A stretch of DNA of 64,000 bases from CAWATZ01 sp963784995 (GTDB lineage: Bacteria; Planctomycetota; Planctomycetia; Gemmatales; Gemmataceae). Below the pieces are notes generated by a model. The model was not told the origin of the DNA. It ran no database searches and saw only the letters and a program-made list of their open reading frames with translations. This document shows positions 52,679-60,822 of the stretch, in pieces (the first letter of the stretch is position 1; every line of letters begins with the position of its first letter). Location: NCBI GenBank assembly GCA_963784995.1, contig CAWATZ010000002.1:1674001-1738000 (forward strand). Reading direction: 5' to 3'. Made by a program: the position numbers and the translations under genes.

Positions 52679-53077
52679 CCAACGCAAGGCGGCCGGGGCC
52701 TGCGGGATCTTGTATCCGCTCAACAAGATCATCGATTGAGCTTCGCTCCTCTCTCCGGATGAGCTGCCTGCCCTGCCAGCCATTTTTTCGCAGGAGGCGG
52801 ACAGGCCAGTTGCTGCCCAGGCGTGCCTGGTGAGCGTCCGTCCGCGTCATTTTCCTCCCTGCCTGCCATCCGGCAGGGTATTCGGGAGGGGCAGGAAAGA
52901 TGTTCCCCTCGCCACAATTTCTGAAATTGCGTATAGTACCGAAAGGTTTCTCCACACTCGAAGAAGCTCAGCCGACGCGGCTCACAAGGATGAGGCAGTT
53001 GCCAGGAATTGGTTCGCGGTGAACGGCCCAGAATGCCTTGAACAGCGCGAGGTCTCGGCGCAAGAGGAATGTTCGCC
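52679..53077. other. Intergenic stretch of ~0.4 kb
   Basis: No gene was found. An 8-bp hairpin (GATCTTGT/ACAAGATC, 52706-52730) lies 28 nt after the beta-lactamase-like stop and may be its terminator. A CCTGCC...GGCAGG palindrome at ~52865-52885 follows. The promoter of the small two-gene unit at 53078 should be here. Confidence 0.4.
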
Positions 53078-53437
53078 ATGCCGCCCAACGAACCGTGCCC
53101 CCATTGTGGCCAGCTCATTTTGGACTGGCACAATGAGTGGTATGAACCCGCGCAGAGGAGGGCGATTTACAGCGGTCAAGCGGCGATGGATTGTCCGCTC
53201 TGTCGCGGGGCAGTCCTTTGGTTTCAGTCAAGGGACATCGCGGCACCACCGGTGAATGCCCAGGTGCCGGTTTATCAGCGCTCGGCAGTCATCGCCGCTC
53301 AATGGGTCCCCATACGGGAACCGGCCTGTGTCAACCTGGCTGGTTACGTCGCGTCCTCGCTGGCGGGGCAACAGTATCGCGGTTATTGGCTGCCAGCCGA
53401 AGTTCAGCAGGCAGATCAACAGGTAACGACACCATGA
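53078..53437 (+). CDS. Small zinc-ribbon protein
   Basis: This 119-residue protein starts MPPNEPCPHCGQLILDWHN; the spacing from GAGG favours 53078 over 53069. Two CxxC knuckles (CPHC ~7, CPLC ~45) form a ribbon. A hydrophilic C-terminal half has no known motif. Its stop overlaps the next start (ATGA), so the two are coupled. Function unknown. Confidence 0.65.
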   Translation: MPPNEPCPHCGQLILDWHNEWYEPAQRRAIYSGQAAMDCPLCRGAVLWFQSRDIAAPPVNAQVPVYQRSAVIAAQWVPIREPACVNLAGYVASSLAGQQYRGYWLPAEVQQADQQVTTP

Positions 53438-53778
53438 TCCTGACGTGCGAAGAGCTCTCCTTCCTCGACGTGTATTGTCATGAGGGGACCGAACTTCCTT
53501 TCGGAGGCCCGGCTACCGATGCGATGACAAGCATCGAGGTCCAGAACGGCGACACCCTCAACATTCAATGGGCGTACTTGCGCGACAAGCCGCCGACCAG
53601 CGCGACCATCGGAAAGCCCAGCAAGGTTGCTCCGCCACTTCCCTGGGCCAATCGTGAGGCCGTCCTTCGGCGCGATGCGGAAATCCGGGCAATTCGCGAG
53701 GGAATGCAAGGCGAGCGGAGCAACGGTCGGAATCCGGGGAAGGCGCTCAGCAAGCCCGATCCCGTCGCGCCTTCCTGA
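53434..53778 (+). CDS. Small unknown protein, coupled to the zinc-ribbon gene
   Basis: This 114-residue protein starts MILTCEELSFLDVYCHEGTE. I do not recognise it. The second half is basic and polar with no TM. The 4-nt ATGA overlap supports expression together with the upstream ribbon protein. Confidence 0.55.
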   Translation: MILTCEELSFLDVYCHEGTELPFGGPATDAMTSIEVQNGDTLNIQWAYLRDKPPTSATIGKPSKVAPPLPWANREAVLRRDAEIRAIREGMQGERSNGRNPGKALSKPDPVAPS

Positions 53779-53789
53779 AAAGCGGAGAA

Positions 53790-53990
53790 GCCTACCGAGG
53801 GCAAGACCGTCCAGGCCCGCATCCTTGCCTATGCCCAAGGAAATCGGCTAGACGTACGTTCCGCGGGGCGAGGCCGAGAGGCGGCGCAGGATTCGACTAC
53901 TCCTGGGCCACCCCACGCAGAGCAGGCGTCTTCACCCTCCTTCGACGACCTGCTCAAAGATGAGGCCCTCGCCCAGACCTGCGTTTTCTT
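53790..53990 (+). pseudogene. Degenerate N-terminal relic of a type I restriction R subunit (HsdR-like)
   Basis: Two frames together recall the HsdR start: GKTVQARILAYAQ, then MPKEIG*TYVPRGEAERRR with a stop where Trp is expected, then FDYSW in the third frame. No helicase or nuclease part follows. It is clearly non-functional. Confidence 0.45.
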
Positions 53991-54047
53991 CAGCCGGCTT
54001 TGCTGGGCTGTATTATCGTGCAGCCAGAGGCGGTTTGTACGGCGTTA

Positions 54048-54188
54048 ATGCCGACCATGGCGACGGCAGAGTTGCGGCAATTGTATTATTCCGGAATCGA
54101 GGCGGAGGTGTTTCCACATTGCCAACCCATTTACAAGGCAAGAAAAGGAATAGGCCTTGATCCGGTCGAGGGAGTTGAGGAGGCATGA
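54048..54188 (+). CDS. Possible 46-residue leader peptide or remnant
   Basis: The reading frame MPTMATAELRQLYYSGIEAE ends in a TGA that overlaps the ATG of the phosphoribosyltransferase-like gene. The overlap hints at coupling, but there is no homology and no strong Shine-Dalgarno. Confidence 0.3.
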   Translation: MPTMATAELRQLYYSGIEAEVFPHCQPIYKARKGIGLDPVEGVEEA

Positions 54189-54760
54189 TCCCGCAGGAGT
54201 TGCAATGTCGGGTGCTGGAAGCAGTGCAGCGGCACTGCGAGAGGAAGGGCTACCGCGAGGGGCCGGGCGTCAACAACTTCGTGCCGCATGACTGCGTTGC
54301 CGCCTTTGCGATGGCTCGGCTGCTCGTCGAGTCGGGGGAGTTCGACTGCTACGTCGCCGTCGCACCGGAAGGCCACGTCTACGGTTACTTCCTGGAGCAG
54401 CGGGGGGCGACGGTCCTCTCCGTTTTCGCCGACTACCCGCCAACGAAATGCGAATCCGACGATGATCTATCGATATTGCGGGGCGGCCGGGTGCTGATCG
54501 TCGAGGACGACGTGATCGGCGGCCGGACGCTCCGCCTTGTGGTAAGCCACCTTGAACAATTCTCGCCCCGGTCGCTCTCGCTTTATCTTGGCCATACGAA
54601 GGGAATCCAGCACGTCCAGAACATCCCGAAGGAGATTGTCCGGACCTACCTGGCCGAGGACCAGCTCGACTGGAGACGGCGAGATTCCGACGAGAACAGT
54701 TTCGTGGAATTCTTCGGGAATTGTGGTCCAGTTGACTCTCGGACCGATAACGACAAGTGA
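54185..54760 (+). CDS. Phosphoribosyltransferase-like protein
   Basis: This 191-residue protein has a PRPP-loop motif (GRVLIVEDDVIGGRTLRLVV, ~100-120) of hydrophobic strand, acidic pair, then GG-T type. The N-terminal half carries a hood-like segment (FVPHDCVAAFAMARLL). It may be a nucleotide-salvage or DNA-damage-type phosphoribosyltransferase, but the base specificity cannot be read. It lies between relics of restriction and helicase genes, so it could be the survivor of a defence cluster. Confidence 0.6.
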   Translation: MIPQELQCRVLEAVQRHCERKGYREGPGVNNFVPHDCVAAFAMARLLVESGEFDCYVAVAPEGHVYGYFLEQRGATVLSVFADYPPTKCESDDDLSILRGGRVLIVEDDVIGGRTLRLVVSHLEQFSPRSLSLYLGHTKGIQHVQNIPKEIVRTYLAEDQLDWRRRDSDENSFVEFFGNCGPVDSRTDNDK

Positions 54761-54849
54761 CAGCTTCACAGGACGTGGGATTCGAGTTGCACTGGGGAAA
54801 AGGGGATTCCAGACACACAGACCGAGCCGGAGCTGAGGAGCATCGCATC

Positions 54850-55232
54850 ATGCCCTTCGACGGGAACGCTCGCATTGAGACCTGGCGGAAGCAACTGCTT
54901 GACACAACCAAGCGGAACCGGCTCATCAACTTCAAGGCGGGGCGCGGGGCGGCATCAGCTTGGTCCACCCTGACCCTGGCGAACTCTGGCACCGGCTCGT
55001 CACGAGCAGCTCTGCCCTCACCTTTGTCTGGCAACGCGAACTGGTGGACCTTCCGCCCGACCAGGAGGAACCTGTTGAGGATGGACTGTCCCTTTTCCCC
55101 GATGGAGCAAACAGTGACGACGACACACAGAAGCCGTTGGCTGATCATTGTCTGTGTTATCGCCAAGGATTCTATCTGAACTGCCGGCAGGCACCGCGAA
55201 CGTCTGCCAAGCCGGATCGGCAGTTCGGATAG
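54850..55232 (+). pseudogene. N-terminal relic of a DUF4011-type helicase
   Basis: It begins MPFDGNARIETWRKQLLDTT and KRNRLINFKAGRG, the opening of large DUF4011 superfamily 1 helicases. The frame then shifts at ~54945 in GGGGCGCGGGGCGG. The continuation (ISLVHPDPGELWHRLV, ALTFVWQRELVDLPPD) is in another frame and ends inside a palindrome at 55161. The intact family exceeds 1000 residues; only ~110 remain. Confidence 0.5.
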
Positions 55233-55243
55233 AATCCTTGGCG
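55161..55243. repeat. 26-bp inverted repeat (one mismatch)
   Basis: Arms CGCCAAGGATTCTATC... at 55161-55186 and 55218-55243 with a 31-nt loop that is itself partly palindromic. It truncates the helicase relic. It could be a small non-autonomous element, although no target duplication is visible. Confidence 0.7.
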
Positions 55244-55323
55244 TTAGGTAGCAGCCCCTCCCTCCCCTGCCACTACTGCCACGGTCAGTCTATCCGCCTG
55301 AACTGGTTCCCCCGCATGGGCAA

Positions 55324-56184
55324 TCAGAGCAGGACGCGGTCACCAAACTGCTCCCTTAGTTCGTGCTGCATCCAGTCAGAGATGAGGTTGTTACGCAAAT
55401 CAAGCGTGTTCAAGTTGGTCAGATTCGGTGCAGCGGCCAGCACACGGCAGACTTGGTCCCCAATCAGACAAGATGTCAGACGGAGGTGGGACAACCGTGT
55501 CAAATACGGAGAGGATGCCAGCGCTTCGGCTGCTTCCACTCCGATAAACTCTTCCGGGCGAAACCCATAAAGAGACAAGGAGAGCGAAGTCAAGTTTCGC
55601 AACAAGGGGGCTGTAGTAATCGCAACCACCCCGCCAGGCCCAATCGCGTTGTCAGTGAGAGACAGGCCGGTCAAGCCGCCAACGTGCGGTGAACCCACGA
55701 GAACTCTCACGGCTTCGGCACCAATGTTGTAGCAGCCTCTAATGATTGCAAGCGAGGTCAAACGGGCGAGATAGGGCGATGCCGCGATGACCCGCATGGA
55801 GGGCTTACCAGACCTGAATCGGCCAACCAGCCGGAGCTGCCGAACAGTCGGACACACGCTGAAAATCGTCGGGAGTTGCGAAAACCCCTTGGCCGGCAGT
55901 TCGACCTGGTCAAGAAAGCCACGCTCAAACTTCCGCGCACCAACGACTCGGGGCAGCGGGGCCCACTCTTCCTCGTGCTCAGCAAGGAGTTCTCTTTCCC
56001 GTGCCTTCAGTTCGGCCCCGCGTGGCGCGTTCCTCTCCAGAGTTGCCAGCTCGCACTGGAGGCGAATAAAGGCGGCCCTGTCGGTCTGATCGTGTTCGTC
56101 CAGCCAGTCGGCATAAATCAGCCGCACGCTGTCGTCGTCTGGGTTCTCAACGATGGCCTGGAGGAATGCTTCGTCTTGGGTCAT
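55324..56184 (-). CDS. TIGR02996-type leucine-rich-repeat protein
   Basis: This 286-residue protein starts MTQDEAFLQAIVENPDDDSV at 56184. The companion motif RLIYADWLDEHDQTDRAAF, IRLQCELATLE is complete. Then come about six leucine-rich repeats (LTGLSLTDNAIGPGGVVAI, LNTLDLRNNLISD). No signal peptide. It is a shorter relative of the protein at 27396-29207. Confidence 0.85.
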   Translation of the reverse strand: MTQDEAFLQAIVENPDDDSVRLIYADWLDEHDQTDRAAFIRLQCELATLERNAPRGAELKARERELLAEHEEEWAPLPRVVGARKFERGFLDQVELPAKGFSQLPTIFSVCPTVRQLRLVGRFRSGKPSMRVIAASPYLARLTSLAIIRGCYNIGAEAVRVLVGSPHVGGLTGLSLTDNAIGPGGVVAITTAPLLRNLTSLSLSLYGFRPEEFIGVEAAEALASSPYLTRLSHLRLTSCLIGDQVCRVLAAAPNLTNLNTLDLRNNLISDWMQHELREQFGDRVLL

Positions 56185-56457
56185 GTCCAGAGGAACTCCT
56201 CCTCGCGCTCTGCGGTTGCCTGGCAATCGGGGTAAAAGATAGCAGTCATGGTCACCTCAGCAAACCCCAGGCTTGCAACCTCCGAGTGAATGCGTCATCA
56301 ACGTCGGTCGCCCATCCCCGAGGAACTTGACACGGCGGTTTGCCACTCGGTTCACGTTAGCCTGTCGCTCGATTGGCGAAGGAAAGCACCACTCCGGTCG
56401 CTCCTCACGGTGGACAAGGTGGCTAACCAAGGGCCCCGGTCGAAGTTCAAGGGTCCG

Positions 56458-56635
56458 CTATGCCGAGACATCTCGACCCCGGCACCAGGCAACTGTCTCG
56501 GCCAGCCGCTGCCTGAACAAGGCAATCGTGTTCTCCCAGGTCAGGGCCAAACCACAATACTGGACCCAATCCTCGGCGTGGGCAGCGAGCAGTTCCCGGC
56601 TCCTTGCCTCAAGGTGACCGAAAAAGGTGTCATTG
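56458..56635 (-). pseudogene. 3' remnant of an unknown gene cut by a group II intron
   Basis: About 58 codons (FGHLEARSRELLAAHAEDW, VQYCGLALTWENTIALFRQ, RLAETVAWCRGRDVSA) read like a genuine helical C-terminus and stop at 56458. Upstream on this strand the sequence becomes group II intron RNA near 56635, with no plausible N-terminus beyond. Confidence 0.45.
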
Positions 56636-57500
56636 CGCCAGGCAAAGCCTGGGAAAGGGGGAAGAGATGTAACGACTACGCCTCGGAAACCTTTCGGCGG
56701 AACCCTGCGGGTCCGAATCCCGCCCGGTAGAGCTGGCCAGCAGCCGGAAGCGAGTCTTGCGTCGTGGTGGGGCGACCCATCCGGCGAAGCGTAGACAGTG
56801 AGGTGGAAAGCTTGGACATCGAGCCTCGAAAGTTTTCTCGTCGGGAGCCTTCGTTCTTGACACAAGCGAGGGCCGTGCCGGCACGCTGCAATGGCCTGGC
56901 GTGCCGGTCCCACCGGGGTCCAAGACCCAAGCGAACCATCAGGAGGGTTCCCCAGGAACCTGGGAGGTCTGCCGTCTCCCGCGCTACCACCAAGTCGGTC
57001 TGGGTGTCACCGAACCAACAAGCCCCAGGCCCTCCGGAAGTGCGTCTTCGACTGGAGGGAGCGAAGGACAAGACGCGGCGCGGTTATCGCCTGGCGAACG
57101 CAATGAGCCGGTGAGACGGGCGGCAGAAATCGGAGTGTCCTCGCAGTACCAGGGCAGCAAGCGAACCAACCCAAGGGAGCCCGTCAAGGGGAAGGAGGGC
57201 ACCTTGTCACAGACCGTTGGAGGGAAACATGGCGGGGGCATTGAACCTCGATCTCGTGTCAACGCGACAACAACGGATAGCGGAACTGGCGAAGCAGTCT
57301 CCGCAGATGGGATTCACGTCCCTGAATCACCACATCGATCGGGCATGGCTGTACGAGGCTTTCCTGCGAACACGCCGGGATGGAGCTCCGGGCGTGGACG
57401 GACAGACAGCTGCGGACTACGAAGCGGACTTGCAGGCCAACCTGCAGACGCTGCTGGACCGGGCCAAATCCGGCACTTACCGGGCGCCAGCTTTCTCCAC
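56635..57500 (+). mobile_element. 3'-truncated group II intron
   Basis: From about 56635 the sequence has typical group II intron 5' RNA features (CCTGCGGGTCCGAATCCCGC, CCGGCGAAGCGTAGACAGTG, GGGGAAGGAGGGCACCTTGT). It then carries the intron-encoded reverse transcriptase start. Homology stops near 57495; domains V and VI and most of the protein are missing, so it is dead. The 5' end is approximate. It sits antisense in a broken gene. Confidence 0.7.
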
Positions 57501-57642
57501 TCCAGAAACAAACAGCAAAACAAAAAAACCAAACAGCAGAAACCAAAGCGGCAGAGCAAAGCTACTGCCGCACTCCAAAATTGGGCAAAATCGAACTCAG
57601 AGAAAAACAAATGGCACCGGGGGGCCGCCCGTGGTAGAGTGA
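57229..57642 (+). pseudogene. Truncated group II intron reverse transcriptase (N-terminal ~88 residues)
   Basis: ATG 57229 has GGAGGG upstream. STRQQRIAELAKQSPQMGFT, HHIDRAWLYEAFLRTRRDGA, PGVDGQTAADYEADLQANL and LLDRAKSGTYRAP are the standard N-terminus of the intron-encoded protein. After TYRAP the frame runs into an unrelated A-rich sequence and stops at 57642. The YADD catalytic motif and maturase domain are absent. Confidence 0.8.
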
Positions 57643-57701
57643 CCGGGAGTACGGTGCCGGGTATTCGACATCCGACTGCTTCCCAAAAAGGAGTGCCGCC
57701 C

Positions 57702-59240
57702 ATGAGCGAGCCAACCACGAGTCCCCAGCAACTCCCCGAACGCGCCCGCGGCTGGCTGCGGTTTCTGTACCGCAAGGCCACGACCCCCGACGACTGGTCG
57801 AAGGAAGGTCGCCCCTCGGAGCTGTGGGACGCGACGACCCTGCCGCCGTTCCTGAACTGGCACCGCTTCGATCTGACCGAATCCAGCCTCGCCCTGGCCC
57901 TGATGGCCGACGTCACCCCCGCGTGGCGCGAGGTCTGCAGCGACCTGCTGGACCGCATGACGCAGCGCTACCTGACCTACTGGGCCGCGAAGGACTGGAT
58001 CGAGCAGGTCGGCCCCGACCCGGACCGCGACCGCTACCCAAACGCATTCTTCCCGGCCGTCATCCCCGCCGAGCTGCGCGGCAAGTACGACAAGCCGGGC
58101 TGGGCCCACAACGGGGCCGAGCCCTGGGGCCTGGAGCCCGACCCGTGCGCCGCCGTCGGGGCCGTCTACTACAAGAGCTTCCTGGACCTCCAGCTGGGCC
58201 TGCATCTCCGCGTGTCCGGGGACTGCAAGTACAACCGGGGCTTCACAGTCGTCAACGACGGCCCGAAGGCGTTCCCCTACACGCACACCAGCCTCAACGA
58301 GAAGATCGGCGAGAAATGGCAGGGCCGCACCGCTGGGCCGCACTGAGAGAACACCAAGATCTGGCCGGGTTGAATCTCGGTCGCCGGTCTCGGTCTGAGA
58401 CTGCATGACATGGCTTATGGCAGCCGGTCCTTCCCAATCTGGGAGGAGTGGTACGAGTACGCCCAGCAACACTACGTCGGACCCGTCGTCGAAGGCGTTC
58501 CCGAGTGGGTCGTCTGCTACCGCGACCCGATCGTGGGCTTCGACCACCGGCCGCCGATCGCACTTGGCTGGGTGTGGTGGGCCTTCTGGCTGATGCCGCT
58601 CGACCTTGAGCAGGCCCGCTCCTTCCTTGAGGTCGTCAAGAGGCACTTCCTCGTCAAGAAGCCGGACGGCTCGGCCTTCATCCAGATGGCGCCGGGCGCC
58701 AACCTGGATGACGTCTGCATGACCCTCCGCGTCCTGACCCTGGCCCACCAGATCGGCGACAACGAGCTGGTGCGGATGTTGCGTACTCAGGTCGAGGCGA
58801 ACTACGAGCCGACCTGGGATCGGCAGGCGGGCGAGTTCTTCTACGGCTTCCGGCTGGGGGAGGCGATCCCGCGCGGGCAGTACAATTCCCACGTGATGCT
58901 CAGCGAAGTCGGCGAACCGGGCGGCTGGTGGCGGCTGTTCAATGAGTCGAGCGTCCGCCGGTTCGAGGAGCCGACCGTCTGCGGGGTGGATTATCCCCGC
59001 GTGGGGCTTTCGGAGGCGCATTACGACGCGAAGGAGCGCACGCTGGCCCTGCGAACCTACGCCGCGACTCCCGCGGCGGCGGGGGGAACGACCCGCTTCC
59101 GGGTGACGAACCTCAAACAGCCTGGCGCCTGCCGGGTGCTGGCGGATGGCGTTCCGTACGACCGCTGCCGCGTTCACGACGGCGAACTGGAGATCGAGGC
59201 CACGATTGACGAGAAATGTTATCAAGTGATTGAGGGCTGA
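57702..59240 (+). CDS. Linalool dehydratase/isomerase-like protein with two UGA-encoded selenocysteines
   Basis: One reading frame of 512 residues is interrupted only by UGA at 58344 and 58371. Start: ATG 57702 (MSEPTTSPQQLPERARGWL) with AAGGAG ~9 nt upstream. The fold follows LDI, an (alpha/alpha)6 barrel: WHRFDLTESSLALALMADV, KPGWAHNGAEPWGLEPDP, VYYKSFLDLQLGLHLRVSGD, then GPH-UGA-ENTKIWPG-UGA-ISVAGLGLRLHD, and a C-terminal half (YGSRSFPIWEEWYEYAQ through WDRQAGEFFYGFRLG). In Castellaniella LDI, Cys171 and Cys180 are active-site residues spaced nine apart (CEPDNYFVQC). Here both positions, also nine apart, are UGA. A hairpin after the second UGA matches the bacterial SECIS. The substrate is unknown. 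No TM segment; a beta-rich tail follows the barrel. Conventional annotation would split it at 58346 and 58410. Confidence 0.85.
58363..58382 (+). promoter_or_regulatory. Candidate SECIS-like hairpin for the first UGA
   Basis: Stem GGCCG/CGGUC (one G-U pair) with a 10-nt loop starting GGUU, 16 nt after the UGA at 58344-58346. The loop GGU is at nt 25-27 counting U of UGA as 1, slightly further than in fdhF. The stem is short, so support is moderate. It contains the second UGA in its loop. Confidence 0.4.
58385..58403 (+). promoter_or_regulatory. Bacterial SECIS element for the second UGA
   Basis: 7-bp stem CGGUCUC/GAGACUG (one G-U pair) with loop GGUCU. Counting the U of UGA (58371) as 1, the loop is nt 22-26. 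E. coli fdhF has the same GGUCU loop at the same positions, where G23 and U24 contact SelB. Confidence 0.8.
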
Positions 59241-59285
59241 TCGGTGGCATTGATGGCTCAGCTGGCAAGCGGGTGGCGTGGTTGA

Positions 59286-59838
59286 TCGACGGTCAACTCG
59301 CTGAGCGACTACGACGAGGCAACCTTCGACGACCGGTGGGGCGGCAGTTTGCGGCCACTGTCGTCGCCCGAGGAGCTGTTCCTGTTTGCCTCCGAGTCGC
59401 ACCCCGCCTCGGAGCCGACGGAGTGGCGCAGGGTGCTGGACAGCCCGCTGTGCGACATGGGCACCGCGCTGCTGGTGTCTGGCGAAACTCGCCGGTCCAC
59501 TCCACGGGGACGAGCCGGCCGGCGGGTGGGATCGGGAGCGGTATGATCGTCGGGAGATCGAGCGACGGTATTCCGCAGGCGAGTATCCGTCCGCCGTGGC
59601 GCTCGACCCGGCCGCATTCAAGGGGTTGAGCTTCCTGGACGGGTACACAGCCAGGGAACTTGAGCGAGTGCCGGCACAGATGCGCCGTCCAAGCCCGGGC
59701 GATCCGGTGCCGCCGCTGGCCCGCGAGGACTTCGAGTGGGGCGAGGAGGATCGAGGCAGTCACTGGAGGATTCGGCAGGCAGCCGGGCCGAGACACTGGC
59801 TCGTTTGCAGGGAGGCGATCTCGGCCTCAGGAGGATAG
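59286..59838 (+). pseudogene. DUF4274-like gene, frameshifted and lacking a clear start
   Basis: The first frame reads SLSDYDEATFDDRWGGSLRP, LSSPEELFLFASESHPA, RRVLDSPLCDMGTALLV, a DUF4274-like core. At ~59475 it shifts into the next frame: YWCLAKLAGPLHG, YDRREIERRYSAGEYPSAV, ALDPAAFKGLSFLDGY. No ATG lies in the first frame after the upstream stop at 59283. It is either a decayed gene or two sequencing indels. Function unknown. Confidence 0.5.
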
Positions 59839-59841
59839 CCG

Positions 59842-60213
59842 ATGAGTCTTTGTCGAAGTGTGGGTTTACGTACGGGACGAACGGTTTGCGGTCACTGCTG
59901 TTCCCCGAGCCCACCTGCCCCACCAAGAAGAAGTTCCGAAGTCGCGCCTGCGCTTTGGCGTGTTATCGCCTGGGTAATCGGTCTGGTGGCGTTCGGGACA
60001 GTTGGCTGGTATCAAGGAAGGCTGTGGAGTTTTGATCGCGGTGCCGCTTCGTCCTGGTGGATCATCGCCGCTGTTGGCCTGGCTTTCTGTATTGCTTCAG
60101 CGGCGATTCTGTCGGCACGAATCAGCTGGTGGGCCAAGCTGCTGGGCTGGCTGGGAACCGCCTTCCTGTACGTGAATGCCTGGGGTGTACTCTACGTTGG
60201 GACTTGCATCTGA
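59842..60213 (+). CDS. Small three-TM membrane protein
   Basis: This 123-residue protein has GGAGG 8 nt before the ATG. A Cys/Pro-rich N-terminus (CGHCCSPSPPAPPRR) precedes three hydrophobic segments (VIAWVIGLVAFGTVGWY, WWIIAAVGLAFCIASAAIL, LLGWLGTAFLYVNAWGVLY). No family recognised. It starts 4 nt after the preceding frame, so the two were probably one unit. Confidence 0.6.
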   Translation: MSLCRSVGLRTGRTVCGHCCSPSPPAPPRRSSEVAPALWRVIAWVIGLVAFGTVGWYQGRLWSFDRGAASSWWIIAAVGLAFCIASAAILSARISWWAKLLGWLGTAFLYVNAWGVLYVGTCI

Positions 60214-60334
60214 CGGAAATGATTTGGAGTCGGATAACGAACTGCGGAAATCGATTTCACTCCGTGTTATCCTCAGGCAATGGCTCTATTTCCCGGAGTG
60301 GAAGTCGCTGCGTTCGACGACGGAGGGATTGTCC

Positions 60335-60795
60335 GTGGCCGATACTTCCGAAACTCTCGCGCATCCGGTGTTCGGCCGTCTGCAGTGGCGGTCAAAGGGG
60401 TCGGAGTGGTTCACGCAGTACCGGCTCCCCTCCGGCGGACTGCTGGACGTACTCCTCTGGCCGTATCGCAGGGACCGCCACGCCTTCGTCGAGTCGGCTG
60501 CCGAGTTGTTCTGGTGGTGCTCGCCAACGAACGCCGCATCTTTCAGGACGCAGTCCAGACGAAGTTGCTGGAACTGTACAATGACGGCTGGCGGCAGGAG
60601 GACGAGCCGGTGCTGTCGGAGGAAGAGTTCTCCGCTCAATTGGAGTGGCAGTTGCTGAAAATCAACGCCAGCGACGTCGTCCCAATCGAGTTCTGGTACG
60701 ATCCCGGCGAGCTGTACGAGTCATTCGGCGGACACGTGGTGTCTGTCGAGGTGGACGCGGAACTCCAGTTCCGAGGTGCTAACCTGATCGGGTAA
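60335..60795 (+). CDS. DUF2262-like protein (frameshifted)
   Basis: The start is GTG at 60335 (VADTSETLAHPVFGRLQW) with GGAGGG ~8 nt upstream; the longer ATG frame overlaps the membrane protein. The first frame reads to AFVESAAEL. A one-base indel near 60508 moves to the frame VLANERRIFQDAVQTKLLEL, YNDGWRQEDEPVLSEEEFS, VVPIEFWYDPGELYESFGGH, stop 60795. The two parts together match the DUF2262 outline of ~150 residues. Function unknown. Confidence 0.6.
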
Positions 60796-60822
60796 CCTTG
60801 TTCTCATCAGGAGACAACAGCA

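Noticed and set aside
56700..56735. tRNA T-arm-like sequence GCGGGTCCGAATCCCGC
   Set aside because: No acceptor, D or anticodon arms around it; it fits group II intron RNA.
58344..58373. UGA as a reassigned sense codon or simple nonsense mutations
   Set aside because: UGA terminates several genes here normally (for example sigma 8 and the BON gene partner), and two chance nonsense changes at the two catalytic Cys codons with a correctly placed SECIS are improbable.
57597..59648. 683-residue antisense frame opposite the selenoprotein gene
   Set aside because: It spans both UGA sites, but the plus strand has a recognisable family, ribosome-binding site and SECIS; the antisense product has no motif.
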